A stretch of 64,000 nt of DNA, from contig NZ_RZIJ01000011.1 of NCBI RefSeq assembly GCF_003989665.1, forward strand, positions 124,001-188,000. Direction: 5' to 3'. The translations under genes were made by a program, and so were the position numbers. Below are positions 11,901-18,359 of the stretch, one piece after another. Below the pieces are notes generated by a model. The model worked only from the letters and a program-made list of their open reading frames with translations, did no database searches and was not told the DNA's origin. Positions within the stretch are counted from its first letter, which is position 1, and each line of letters starts with the position of its first letter. This DNA comes from Azospirillum doebereinerae. GTDB lineage: Bacteria; Pseudomonadota; Alphaproteobacteria; Azospirillales; Azospirillaceae.

Positions 11901-12868
11901 AGCGCCAGCGCGGCGGCCGAGGTGCTGGCCGCCACCTGCTCCCCGGCGCTGACCAGGAAGGCGACGCAGGACAGGTCCAGGTTCATCGCGGCCAGCCGGT
12001 CGGCGCTGCGCCCGATCAGGGAGAAGGCGAAGTTGGGCGCCCACGACACGCTGGCCCGGTGGCGGTCGATCAGCGCCAGCCAGCGCAACGGATCGGTCAG
12101 GATGTGGGCGGTCGGGACGTGGACCTGCAGGCTTCCCAGCAGCGTCGGCATCACGCCCAGGAAGATGTTGGCGCCCGGATGGTCGAGCGGCATCCAGTTC
12201 AGGATCACGTCGGCCGCCGTGAAGCCGTTGGCCTGGATGGTGCCGGCGACCATCGCCAGGGCGTTGGCGTGGGTCAGCAGCGCCGCCTTGGGCAGTCCGG
12301 TGCTGCCGGAGGTCAGCGGCATCATCGCCGGATCCTCGGGCCCCAACGCCGGCAGCGCTTCCACAGGCGCGGCCTCGCGCAGCGACTCCGCCGCCAGCAC
12401 CCGAAAGCCGTCCCAGCCGGCCGAGGCGGCGTGGGCCGCCAGGGCGCTGGTGGTGCCGCCGTCGGCCACCACGACGGGGCGGCCCAGCAGCGACCACAGG
12501 CCGTGCAGCCGGCGCAACGGCGGCGCGCCGTCCTCGATCACCGGCGGGGCCGCCATCGGCACCGCGACGATGCCGCCGAGGAAGCAGGCCCACAGCAGGG
12601 TCAGGGTGTCGGCGACGCCCCGGACCGGCAGGATCACCCGAGTCCCCCGAACCACGCCTGCCTCGTTCAGCCCACCCAGCGCGCGCCGGGAATCGGTCAA
12701 CAGTTGTCTATAGGATAGGAATTTCTCGTTTCCGTCATCATCCAGGCAAACCAGACCGCCGCCGCCCTCCGCCGCCCGAAGAAGAACCTGGCCCAGATTG
12801 TCCAGCCCGCTGTGGATCAGCGGAGAACCGACGACCTCGGCGGGCGTCATGACTGGTGCCTGGCTCAT
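5972..12868 (-). CDS. Acyl-ligase-loaded PKS (AL-ACP-KS-remnant AT-DH-KR-ACP)
   Basis: This 2298-residue loading and first-extension protein begins with an acyl-AMP ligase domain (about aa 1-590; TSGSTGLPKAALLTH core, WMPLDHPG segment, C-terminal PKTSIGKIQR). An ACP follows (ELGGHSLLL near aa 609), then KS (about aa 670-1090; QTACSTG, HGTGT, KTNVGH). At about aa 1204-1370 is a shrunken acyltransferase in which the GHSxG serine motif is replaced by TGSMAG and the middle and C-terminal half are missing. DH starts near aa 1402 with HRIHGQVVVS, where the usual Pro is Ser. KR starts near aa 1908 (GASGALGG, ANYAAGN), and a second ACP has EQGLDSL near aa 2220. The ligase probably activates a fatty or aryl acid and loads it on the first ACP, with malonate supplied by a separate acyltransferase. 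The start at 12868 has a weak GTGAAG upstream. Confidence 0.93.
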   Translation of the reverse strand: MSQAPVMTPAEVVGSPLIHSGLDNLGQVLLRAAEGGGGLVCLDDDGNEKFLSYRQLLTDSRRALGGLNEAGVVRGTRVILPVRGVADTLTLLWACFLGGIVAVPMAAPPVIEDGAPPLRRLHGLWSLLGRPVVVADGGTTSALAAHAASAGWDGFRVLAAESLREAAPVEALPALGPEDPAMMPLTSGSTGLPKAALLTHANALAMVAGTIQANGFTAADVILNWMPLDHPGANIFLGVMPTLLGSLQVHVPTAHILTDPLRWLALIDRHRASVSWAPNFAFSLIGRSADRLAAMNLDLSCVAFLVSAGEQVAASTSAAALALLERHGLPDGALRPAFGMAETCSGITWSPGLTRAELAGAPTGTAANISLGPPIPGAAIRITDDDGAVMTEGEIGHLELRGPSVTQGYVGNPEANAEALKPGGWFATGDLAYIADGALHITGRKKQIVIVNGLNVAAHDIEAAVEEIDGVAPSFSAAFSVWDPVREVEELVVVFSPAAAADDDPAGLEALGRRIRSHLTRRTGLAPAHLVALPPDRVPKTSIGKIQRLDLKRRFERGEFHDRLLAVSAALPSASPAPRKTGGGDHERIVAEVWKAALDLPDIGPDENFFELGGHSLLLIQVHGKLKERFPALALVDLFKHPTVRTLAESLSQNTPDAAAAVADSPRRRLDGETEIAVIGLSCRFPGADSPAEFWDNLRHGRESIARFTVDELVAAGFDRAMVSDPHYVRASPVLKDAAGFDAAFFGYGAREAELMDPQQRLFLHCAWEALEDAGYNPFQYQGRIGAFAGASMNTYFTNNVHPNRGKLDPRDRIDVFTLDSMGGFQAMVGNDKDYIATRTSYKLDLRGPSLNIQTACSTGLVVIHAAVQSLLAGDCAMALAGAAAVQSPQAAGHLWQDGMLVSADGHCRAFDAGASGTIFGSGVGAVLLKPLKAALADGDHVYAVIKGSAVNNDGGVKVGFMAPSGAGETRVVRDALAAAAVPPETITFLEAHGTGTALGDPIEVASLAAALRTPGAPQGFCALGSVKTNVGHLQIASGIVGFIKTVLALHHREIPPTLHFDRANPAIDLDGGPFRVNTATLPWTPPAGVPRRAGVNSLGIGGTNAHVILEEAPAVARAPAPDDRPLHLLTLSARTPTALAALMLAYRRVVTDRPGLDPADLCFTANSGRKPFEHRHAIVFDGLDTLRAALDTEAAAGVRAVSSVKVAFRFGGDARPGLGHELFRTSPPFRATLERCAAILGRTWPVSLVQCLYGATAWPDDPAFAPAVAASLGAAVADLWRSWGVEADAATGSMAGWALGEQSLEVALARVIGGEAGDAAPLPGDAVVLEMSAEGWRPLLDQLGTLHSRGGTVDWFGFDKPYRRRRMPLPTYPFESRRFWLEPPKAPVAPVLREAEERPHPLLDTRFASPLTRDVFYEGHLDSARMPLLADHRIHGQVVVSGACTLSMLLGVGGGEDIRDVAFVEALTVPAEGVRVQLAIQPKTSDTGGHADFTLISLPAGQSHRRHVTGTLGPAAGSPDAPPRLADCRAGCPETRDLDRHHRLLDERHIALGPQYRWMTELARGPGQAFCRLRRPAGLDAAEDAAYGLHPGLIDSCFGLMIAAVDLEVADSFVPSGIESLRFHRRPRGDSLWAWGRFARQADGGGVTGDIHLCEEDGTPVLEMRGFVGRLARREQILSDGPVPLHRVAWEAEAIPGTATAPAPGAWVVFADENGVGDALTRRLEAHGKPCRRVRPGESFDPADPAAHRAVLAEAKAAAGDAGVGILHLWSLDATGTTAPQAARDLGPASALLTAQALIESGTPGGLWLVTRGAQPVGDERTLNPLQAPLWGLAKSLRLEHPAIPCRTIDLDPAATDLEADAGRLLDELSVADQAEAAWRGATRYRPVLRPVPPPASRPVSLSPDAAYLVAGASGALGGILLDWLADSGARHIVAVSRNGGIDAERAGRLAGRGVTLHPLAADIADGAAFDAAWRRLEPGLPPLRGIVHAAGVLDDGAVSGLTPARLDAVARPKMEGALTLARLAAAQPDGGRGLDLLVLFSSAASVLGHPGQANYAAGNAFLDALAADLRARGRTALSISWGPWAEAGMAAADRIAAGFARLGIAPLSAAQGRRALESALASGLPHVCAIACDWDRYVRQSGGGTGRADLFREVLSPAPALAVSGTPVAAPAGLAAALAVAGPEERRRLLFALVLDTVTEALSFTGLDAVDPSQPLMEQGLDSLASISVRSAINEALGRSFPVTMVFEHPTVEDLALYLDRETAPAPATAADADADLDGLSLDELQALVNRELDAC

Positions 12869-13267
12869 TCTTCACCCGTATCTGATAAAAAATCGATGGC
12901 GAATTCGCGTCTTTGTCTTTCGGCAAGTCGGCGGCTTCAAGAGGTGGTGAACGAATTCAACGCGCTGTCACAGTAGAAGTCGGCAAGACCGGCAGGTCAG
13001 GCCCCCGCCATATGAGTTAAGCCAACCGGGTTCTGTCAAGCCGAGGTTGCGGCGGCCGACGTTCGATTTTCGAAATGATCGGCCCCGCCCCCGGACGGGC
13101 CTTGTGGACTGGTGCCCTTCGCGCCCGCCGCGCGGGAAAGGCTGGCGAAGCGGCTGGTTGCTGGTATTGTGCGGTTGAAGACGCCGGCACCCAATCGCCT
13201 TTGCGACACCGCGAGCCGCCCCGGCGCGTCTCCGCACATCCACAACGCCGATCCAAGGAGAGGCCCG
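12869..13267. other. Divergent intergenic region between PKS and DUF697 genes
   Basis: These 399 bp hold no convincing gene. The part next to the PKS start (about 12870-12965) is clearly richer in A/T than its surroundings and includes a run of T on the PKS sense strand and the 10-bp palindrome GCGAATTCGC near 12899. It is the likely promoter region for the biosynthetic operon, but no clear -35/-10 pair could be assigned. The other end carries an AAGGAG ribosome-binding site for the gene at 13268. Confidence 0.4.
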
Positions 13268-13891
13268 ATGGCCCAGAAGACCACCGACAGCGCATTCACG
13301 GCGACCGACACGCCGCCGGCTTCGACCACCCTGGTGGAAGAGAGCATCGCCATCACTCTGACCGCGAACAATCTGGTCAAGGATTACGTGATCGCGTCGG
13401 TGGCGCTCGGCGCCGTGCCGGTTCCGCTGCTCGACCTCGCGGGCGTCGCCGGCATCCAGCTGCGCATGATCCAGAAGCTGTCGCAACTCTACGGCAAGCC
13501 GTTCAGCCAGTCGCTCGGCCGTTCGGTGATCGCGTCGCTGGCCGGCAGCTTCGGCGGCTTCACCGCCGGTCTGGTCGCGGCCAGCGTCGTGAAGGCGGTT
13601 CCGGGCATCGGCTGGGCGCTGTCGATGGCGACGATGCCGGCCGTGGCGGGGGCCTCGACCTACGCGATCGGCAAGGTCTTCGTGAAGCATTACGAGGAGG
13701 GCGGCTCGCTGGGTGACCTCGACACCGCCAAGTTCAAGGCCTTCTACAAGGAGCAGTTCGAGAAGGGCAAGGTCATGGCCAAGCAGGCCGCGGACGAGGC
13801 CAAGGCCCGCGCCAGCGCCGTGAAGGACGCGGCGACCGGCGCCTCGCCGACCCCGACCCCGGCGCAGGACACGCCTTCGGCGGCGATCTGA
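13268..13891 (+). CDS. DUF697 (YcjF-like) membrane-associated protein
   Basis: This 207-residue protein resembles the DUF697 family, whose members associate with membranes and are often fused to GTPases; here the domain stands alone. About aa 40-75 (VKDYVIASVALGAVPVPLLD...) and aa 83-135 (Ala/Gly-rich, including AVPGIGWALS) form the hydrophobic core. The C-terminal 45 residues are Lys/Ala-rich and likely helical, ending in a TPTPAQDTP tail. The ATG at 13268 has a strong AAGGAGAGG seven bases upstream, so the longer in-frame start at 13112 is unlikely. The gene converges on the peptide exporter gene across a hairpin. The molecular function is not known. Confidence 0.75.
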   Translation: MAQKTTDSAFTATDTPPASTTLVEESIAITLTANNLVKDYVIASVALGAVPVPLLDLAGVAGIQLRMIQKLSQLYGKPFSQSLGRSVIASLAGSFGGFTAGLVAASVVKAVPGIGWALSMATMPAVAGASTYAIGKVFVKHYEEGGSLGDLDTAKFKAFYKEQFEKGKVMAKQAADEAKARASAVKDAATGASPTPTPAQDTPSAAI

Positions 13892-13912
13892 GGGCGGCGG
13901 TTTCGCAAAATC

Positions 13913-13937
13913 CCCCTCTCCCCCCTGGGGAGAGGGG
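13913..13937. terminator. Bidirectional hairpin between convergent genes
   Basis: CCCCTCTCCCC (13913-13923) pairs perfectly with GGGGAGAGGGG (13927-13937) around a 3-base loop. It lies 21 bp after the DUF697 stop and 39 bp from the exporter stop on the other strand, so it could end transcription from both sides. There is no proper T-run. The sequence resembles the C/T-rich arms of the longer palindromic repeats elsewhere in the window. Confidence 0.55.
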
Positions 13938-13976
13938 ATCGTTCCCGGTTTTGAGGTCTATCCGCCTTTGCGGGGC

Positions 13977-15617
13977 CTACAGTGCCCCCTGCGGCCGCTC
14001 CACGGCGACGAACTCGCCGTAGTCGAGCTTCACCAGCTGCTGGCACTGCCCGAAATAGCGGTCGTCGTGGGTCACAGCGAGGATCGTCTTCCCCTCCGCC
14101 CGCAGCCCCGGCAGGATGGTGTCGTAGAATTTCGCGCGGAATTCCGGGTCCTGGTCCGCCGCCCATTCGTCGAAGACGTGGATCGGCTTGTCCTCCAGCA
14201 GGGAGGCGACCAGCGCCAGCCGCTTGCGCTGGCCGGTGGACAGGTCGAGGTTGGTGAAGCGCCCGTCGCGGTATTCGGTCTTCCCCGCCAGCCCCATCTC
14301 GGCGATCATCCCGTTGACCCGCGCCGGATCCAGGTCGGACAGGCCGTAGAGCCGGTCGAACAGGTGGAAATCGGCGAAGATGCAGCTGAACAGCTCGCGG
14401 TAGGACGGCAGGGCGGCCGGCGCCACCTCGATCCCGTCGATCAGGATGCGGCCGGATTGCGGCTGGTAGAGGCCGGTCAGCACCTTCAGCAGGGTCGACT
14501 TGCCGCAGCCGTTGCCGCCGACGATGAAGGTGGCCTCGCCGCGCACGACCTTGAGGTTCAGCGGGCCGATCTGGAAGCCGTGCTCGGCGCCCGGATAGCG
14601 GAAGACCACGCTGCGCAGCTCCAACGTCCTGAAACCGGCGAAGCGCTGCGGGTCCGGATCCGGCTGCCCGGCATCCTCGCGGTCGAGCGCGCGGTCCAGC
14701 GAGGCTTCCAGCGCGCGGATGCTGCTCAGCGCCACCTGGGCCTTCAGGTTGAAGTGGAAGGCGAACTGCACGGTCTCCAGCGGGGCGACCAGGAACAGCA
14801 CCGCCGCCGTCAGCTTCATGATGGTCTGCGGCTGCGACCATTCCAGGCTGGGCAGCACGAAGACCAGCACCGCCAGGATCAGGTAGATCAGCGTCTGCGC
14901 CATCACCAGATGGTTGGTGTAGCGCTTGACCACGCGGACCATGATCGTCTCGGTCTCCACCGCGACGCCGCTCACCCGCTCGAACACGTCGTCGTTCTTG
15001 CGGTGGCTGATCTTCACCTCCTTGAAGCCGTCGACCAGATGGCCGAGCGAGTCGAAGAACTCGGTCTCCTTGGCGATCACGACCTCCAGGTCGCGCATGG
15101 TGGTGCGCTGGCGCTGCATGTAGCTCCAGCCGGCCGCCGCCAGGAAGGCCAGCGTCATCAGGAAGGCGTCGAAGGAGATGAACAGGATGTAGAGCAGCCC
15201 GGCCAGCACCACGATGGCCGATTGCAGGCCGTTGAAGATGACCGGCATGCTCTGGGAGATGGTGCTGGTGTCCTGGGTCAGCCGCGCGTAGATCTCGCCG
15301 TGCCCGGTGTGCTCGACGAACAGCAGCTCCGACCGGCGCAGCTTCTCCGCCATGGCGACACGGATGTCGCGGATCGCGCGCTCGGCGGCGACCGAGGCGT
15401 CGGACATGGACTTGCGCTTCGACACCACGAACAGGGCGAGCGCGGCGGCGAACATGACGACGACGCGCAGCTCCACCTTGCCGTTCGACGCCATCTCGGC
15501 GGCGGCGTTGACCACGCCCAGCATCAGGCCGCTGCTCAGGCCCGAGATCAGGACCAGGGCCAGGACCGCGCGTTGCGAGCTGCGGCTGCGTTCGATCAGG
15601 AAGCGGTAGAGATCCAT
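13977..15617 (-). CDS. Cyclic-peptide export ABC transporter (SyrD/PvdE type)
   Basis: A 546-residue half-transporter that fuses a six-helix membrane domain (about aa 10-310) to one ATPase domain (about aa 335-546). The Walker A is GGNGCGKST, the signature is LSTGQRKR and the Walker B is PIHVFDEWAADQDP. The DEWAADQDP form and the length match the cyclic-peptide/siderophore exporters of the SyrD-PvdE group, which move lipopeptides or siderophore precursors from cytoplasm to periplasm. It probably acts as a homodimer in the inner membrane. It is the last gene of a tight operon (19 bp after the small membrane gene) and lies about 1 kb from the PKS-NRPS genes, which makes it the best candidate exporter for their product. 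That link is inferred from position and family. Confidence 0.88.
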   Translation of the reverse strand: MDLYRFLIERSRSSQRAVLALVLISGLSSGLMLGVVNAAAEMASNGKVELRVVVMFAAALALFVVSKRKSMSDASVAAERAIRDIRVAMAEKLRRSELLFVEHTGHGEIYARLTQDTSTISQSMPVIFNGLQSAIVVLAGLLYILFISFDAFLMTLAFLAAAGWSYMQRQRTTMRDLEVVIAKETEFFDSLGHLVDGFKEVKISHRKNDDVFERVSGVAVETETIMVRVVKRYTNHLVMAQTLIYLILAVLVFVLPSLEWSQPQTIMKLTAAVLFLVAPLETVQFAFHFNLKAQVALSSIRALEASLDRALDREDAGQPDPDPQRFAGFRTLELRSVVFRYPGAEHGFQIGPLNLKVVRGEATFIVGGNGCGKSTLLKVLTGLYQPQSGRILIDGIEVAPAALPSYRELFSCIFADFHLFDRLYGLSDLDPARVNGMIAEMGLAGKTEYRDGRFTNLDLSTGQRKRLALVASLLEDKPIHVFDEWAADQDPEFRAKFYDTILPGLRAEGKTILAVTHDDRYFGQCQQLVKLDYGEFVAVERPQGAL

Positions 15618-15636
15618 GCGTCGGAACCGGCCCCCG

Positions 15637-15828
15637 TCAGTGCCGGTCGATCCGGCGCGGCCGGTCGTCGGAGGCCAGCAGCACGATCACCCCGACCAAC
15701 GGGCTGAACAGGAAGGACACCAGGAAATTCCCGACGAAGCCGAAGCGCTTGTTGCGGCCCAGCAGGGCGACGACGACGCTCAGGAACAGCCAGATCAGCA
15801 TCATGAGCGGGTGGATGAACGGGATCAT
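15637..15828 (-). CDS. Small two-helix membrane protein
   Basis: A 63-residue protein with two hydrophobic stretches (about aa 3-25 LMMLIWLFLSVVVALLG and aa 31-52 GNFLVSFLFSPLVGVIVLLA) joined by a basic NKRFGF turn, ending in a basic Asp/Arg tail. It sits 13 bp after the substrate-binding protein gene and 19 bp before the exporter gene, on the same strand, which argues that it is a real translated gene. No family was recognised. It may be an accessory subunit of the neighbouring exporter. Confidence 0.65.
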   Translation of the reverse strand: MIPFIHPLMMLIWLFLSVVVALLGRNKRFGFVGNFLVSFLFSPLVGVIVLLASDDRPRRIDRH

Positions 15829-15841
15829 CGGAGCGCCGCCT

Positions 15842-17149
15842 TCATCGGTTAAGTGTGGGGGTGGGTGGGGGCAGGGTCGAGGGGGTGGTCGGGCCGTCCG
15901 TGTCCGGCACCGACTCGAGCGGCGTCATCGACGGGTGGCTGTAGCCGGCGACGGTCTGGAAGGCGGTGCCGTCGTGGCGCAGGACGAACAGGGAATTGTC
16001 GGTCGCCTGTCCCGAAGCGTTGAAGACCAGCGATCCGGTGGCGCCGTGCAGCGGGTTGCCGTAGCGCATCACCCGGATGGCGTCGGCCAGCTTCCCGGCG
16101 TCGAGCGTTTTGGCCGAGGCCGCCGCGTGGGCCACCAGCAGCACCGCGTCGTGGCCCAGCGCCGCCGTGGGCGAGGGGCCCGTGTCGAAGCGGGCGCGGA
16201 AGGCGCGGGCGAAGGCCTGGGTTTCGGGGGCGCTGCCCTTGACGTCGAAGGGCGAGACGCCGAACACGTCCTTCATCGCCGCCCCGGCCTGGACCGAGAT
16301 GGTGCTGGAGGTGATGGCGTCGGTGCCGAAGATCGGCGTCGTGATGCCGAGCTGGCGCGCGCGGAGGATGAAGGCCGCGTTCTCCACCGCGCCGCCGGCG
16401 GCCAGCAGGATGCCGTCCAGCGTGTCCAGCGCGAACAGCGGGTTGTCGAGCAGGAACAGCAGCAGTGAATCGACGCTGCGCTTCTCGATGTCCAGCATCC
16501 GCTGGTGCAGGATCTCGCCGCCTTCCATGGCGATGGCCTGCGCGAAGAAGCCGGCGGTCTCCTGCCCGTAGGAGGTCTCGCCGCTGAAGATCACGAAGCG
16601 CCGCATGCCGTGGCGGACGGCGTGGCGGGCCAGCAGCCGGGTGGCGTCGCGGTCGTTCGGCAGCATGGCGAAGACGCGGGGGAGCTGGGCGGCGGTCAGC
16701 AGCAGGCTGCTGGCGTGGGTCGCCAGGAACAGCTTGTTGGCGCGGTTGTAGACGCCGCTGGCCGCGATGGCGGTGGTCGAGGACGGGTGGCCGACCACAG
16801 CGACCACCCGGTCGTCGTCGGCGATCCGCGCCGCCGTCGCCAGCGTGTCGGAGACGACCCGCGCCAGCGTGGCCTCGTTGGTGAAGCGGGGCTCCTCGAT
16901 GAAGCGCAGCTCGACCGGACGGCCCAGCAGGCCCCCGGCGGCGTTCACCGTTTCGGCCGCCAGCGTGATGCCTTCGAAATACAGGTCGCTCAGCGTGTTC
17001 AGCCGGCCGCGCCCGACGGCGACGATGACCGGGTTGCCGTCCGCCGTCCCCCGTTTCGCCAGCAGGGCGCCGCCCGCCGCCACGGCGGTCGCGGTCGCGG
17101 CGGCGGCGGACGCGGCCAGCACTTGGCGGCGTGACGGGCGGAAGCGCAT
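15842..17149 (-). CDS. Tat-exported periplasmic binding protein, branched-chain amino acid type
   Basis: A 435-residue protein of the type I periplasmic binding fold (receptor family ligand binding, LivJ-like). The N-terminus MRFRPSRRQVLAAS... is a twin-arginine signal, followed by a long Ala/Thr segment and then ADGNPVIVAVGRG. The fold continues with GITLAAETVNAAGGLLGRPV and GHPSSTTAIAASGVYNRA, typical of this family. The C-terminus ends in a Pro/Thr-rich tail (about the last 20 residues), which is unusual. Its ATG overlaps the stop of the upstream SPFH gene (TGATG). No LivHMGF-type permease or ATPase follows, so it may serve as a sensor or partner for the exporter rather than for import. 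Confidence 0.8.
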   Translation of the reverse strand: MRFRPSRRQVLAASAAAATATAVAAGGALLAKRGTADGNPVIVAVGRGRLNTLSDLYFEGITLAAETVNAAGGLLGRPVELRFIEEPRFTNEATLARVVSDTLATAARIADDDRVVAVVGHPSSTTAIAASGVYNRANKLFLATHASSLLLTAAQLPRVFAMLPNDRDATRLLARHAVRHGMRRFVIFSGETSYGQETAGFFAQAIAMEGGEILHQRMLDIEKRSVDSLLLFLLDNPLFALDTLDGILLAAGGAVENAAFILRARQLGITTPIFGTDAITSSTISVQAGAAMKDVFGVSPFDVKGSAPETQAFARAFRARFDTGPSPTAALGHDAVLLVAHAAASAKTLDAGKLADAIRVMRYGNPLHGATGSLVFNASGQATDNSLFVLRHDGTAFQTVAGYSHPSMTPLESVPDTDGPTTPSTLPPPTPTLNR

Positions 17150-18027
17150 CAGCGGTCGTTGCCGAGGAGGAGCGGCAGCCCGTCCTTGCCGGCCCCGACG
17201 ATGATGGTCTTGGTGTTGGGCGAGGTGGCGAGGTCGCGCGTCGTCTGGATGCCCTGCCAGCGCAGCAGATCCGGGGTCAGCGTCTTGGTCAGGGTGGCCT
17301 GGTAGGCGGCGATGCCGGCGGCCTCGATCTCCTTGCGTTCGGCCTCCTTGCGTTCGATGCCCAGGCGGTGGACGTAGGCTTTTTCCTGCTCCTGGAGGAC
17401 GAGCTTGCGTTCGACCTCCTCGCGCAGGCCCTGGGGCAGGTCGATCGACTTCACCAGCACGTCGTCGATGATGACGAAACGGCGCTCCGCCTCGGCGAGG
17501 CTGCTCATCATCACCGCCTCCAGGAAGCCGCGCTTGCTGGTGTAGACCTCCTCGGGGTCGTATTGGCCGACGTGGCGGCGCAGCACGGCCTCGGTCTCCG
17601 GGAAGACGACCTTGTCGAGGTAGTTGGGGCCGATCGCCACGTGCAGCTGCGGCAGGGTGCGCAGGTCGGGCTGGTAGCGGATGGCGACCCGCAGCGTCAG
17701 CGGCAGGCCGGCTCTGGTCAGCAGGGTGTATTCGCGCTCCTGGGTCTGCAGGCGGATGTCGTAGACCGTCATGCTGTCCCAGGGGAAGACCAGGTGGACG
17801 CCCTCGCCGTAGACCTTGGTGCGGTCGGTGCCGCTGAACCAGCGGAACAGCACGCCGGCCTCGCCGGAGCCGATGCCCACGACCATGCGCGGCCACAGCA
17901 CCGCCGCGACGATAATCAGGCAGAGAAGAAAGATGAGGAGGGTGGGCGCCTTGCGGCGAAGCCAGCTCTCCGAAGCCTCGTCGTCCTTCGACGCTCCGGT
18001 CCCGCGTGTCACGCTCGCCTGCGCCAT
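17149..18027 (-). CDS. SPFH/prohibitin-family membrane protein
   Basis: A 292-residue protein with one N-terminal membrane segment (about aa 31-52, TLLIFLLCLIIVAAVLW) and then an SPFH/Band 7 domain (VVGIGSGEAGVLFRWFSGTD... to about aa 200). A charged helical region follows (REEVERKLVLQEQEKAYVHRLGIERKEAERKE), likely a coiled coil. Prohibitin-like proteins form membrane-associated oligomeric rings and organise membrane microdomains or regulate proteases. It starts the operon that ends with the peptide exporter, and its stop overlaps the next start, suggesting translational coupling. Confidence 0.85.
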   Translation of the reverse strand: MAQASVTRGTGASKDDEASESWLRRKAPTLLIFLLCLIIVAAVLWPRMVVGIGSGEAGVLFRWFSGTDRTKVYGEGVHLVFPWDSMTVYDIRLQTQEREYTLLTRAGLPLTLRVAIRYQPDLRTLPQLHVAIGPNYLDKVVFPETEAVLRRHVGQYDPEEVYTSKRGFLEAVMMSSLAEAERRFVIIDDVLVKSIDLPQGLREEVERKLVLQEQEKAYVHRLGIERKEAERKEIEAAGIAAYQATLTKTLTPDLLRWQGIQTTRDLATSPNTKTIIVGAGKDGLPLLLGNDR

Positions 18028-18359
18028 GTGGCTGCCGCTACCCCTTTTGGATCGTGCGGCATTATGGGGGCGGAGCGGCGGGTACGCCAGTGGAACGCGG
18101 GATGGGGTGGAAAATCGCCGGGAATGGCGGGTTCGATTGCCTCAGGCGATCATCGCGGCATTTCCCCGTATGCGGCGGGGGAAGGGCCGGTTGGGCGCGG
18201 GGGTGGAATCGCGCGTTATTAAGGTGTTGCCCCCTCCCTAACCCTCCCCCGCCGTTGGCGGGAGAGGGGACTGCCGCTGCCTCTCCGCAAAGGTCCAGGC
18301 CCCCTCTCCCGCGAAGCGGGGGAGGATCGGGGAGGGGGCAACCGGCGCTTTCGCTTCTC
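18028..18359. other. Intergenic region mostly filled by a palindromic repeat
   Basis: These 332 bp lie upstream of the SPFH gene and downstream of the hybrid kinase gene. Apart from the repeat at 18226-18342, about 200 bp remain next to the SPFH start, where its promoter must lie. No clear -35/-10 pair and no small gene was found. Confidence 0.4.
18226..18342. repeat. Palindromic repeat family A, copy 1
   Basis: The unit starts GTTGCCCCCTCCCTAACC and ends with the complementary GGGAGGGGGCAAC, with inner arms CTCCCCCGC and GCGGGGGAG, so the whole 117 bp can fold on itself. The same outer arms recur near 32161, 38205, 45396 and 59620. Confidence 0.85.

Noticed and set aside
5672-12718. 2348-codon open frame on the plus strand
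   Set aside because: It mirrors the acyl-ligase PKS gene in the opposite strand; composition is Arg/Gly/Gln/Ala-rich and non-protein-like, while the minus-strand frame has clear KS, KR and ACP motifs.
18226-18342. Palindromic repeats as insertion sequences
   Set aside because: The units are about 100-240 bp, have no transposase gene and no visible target-site duplication. They fit REP-like or palindromic elements better.
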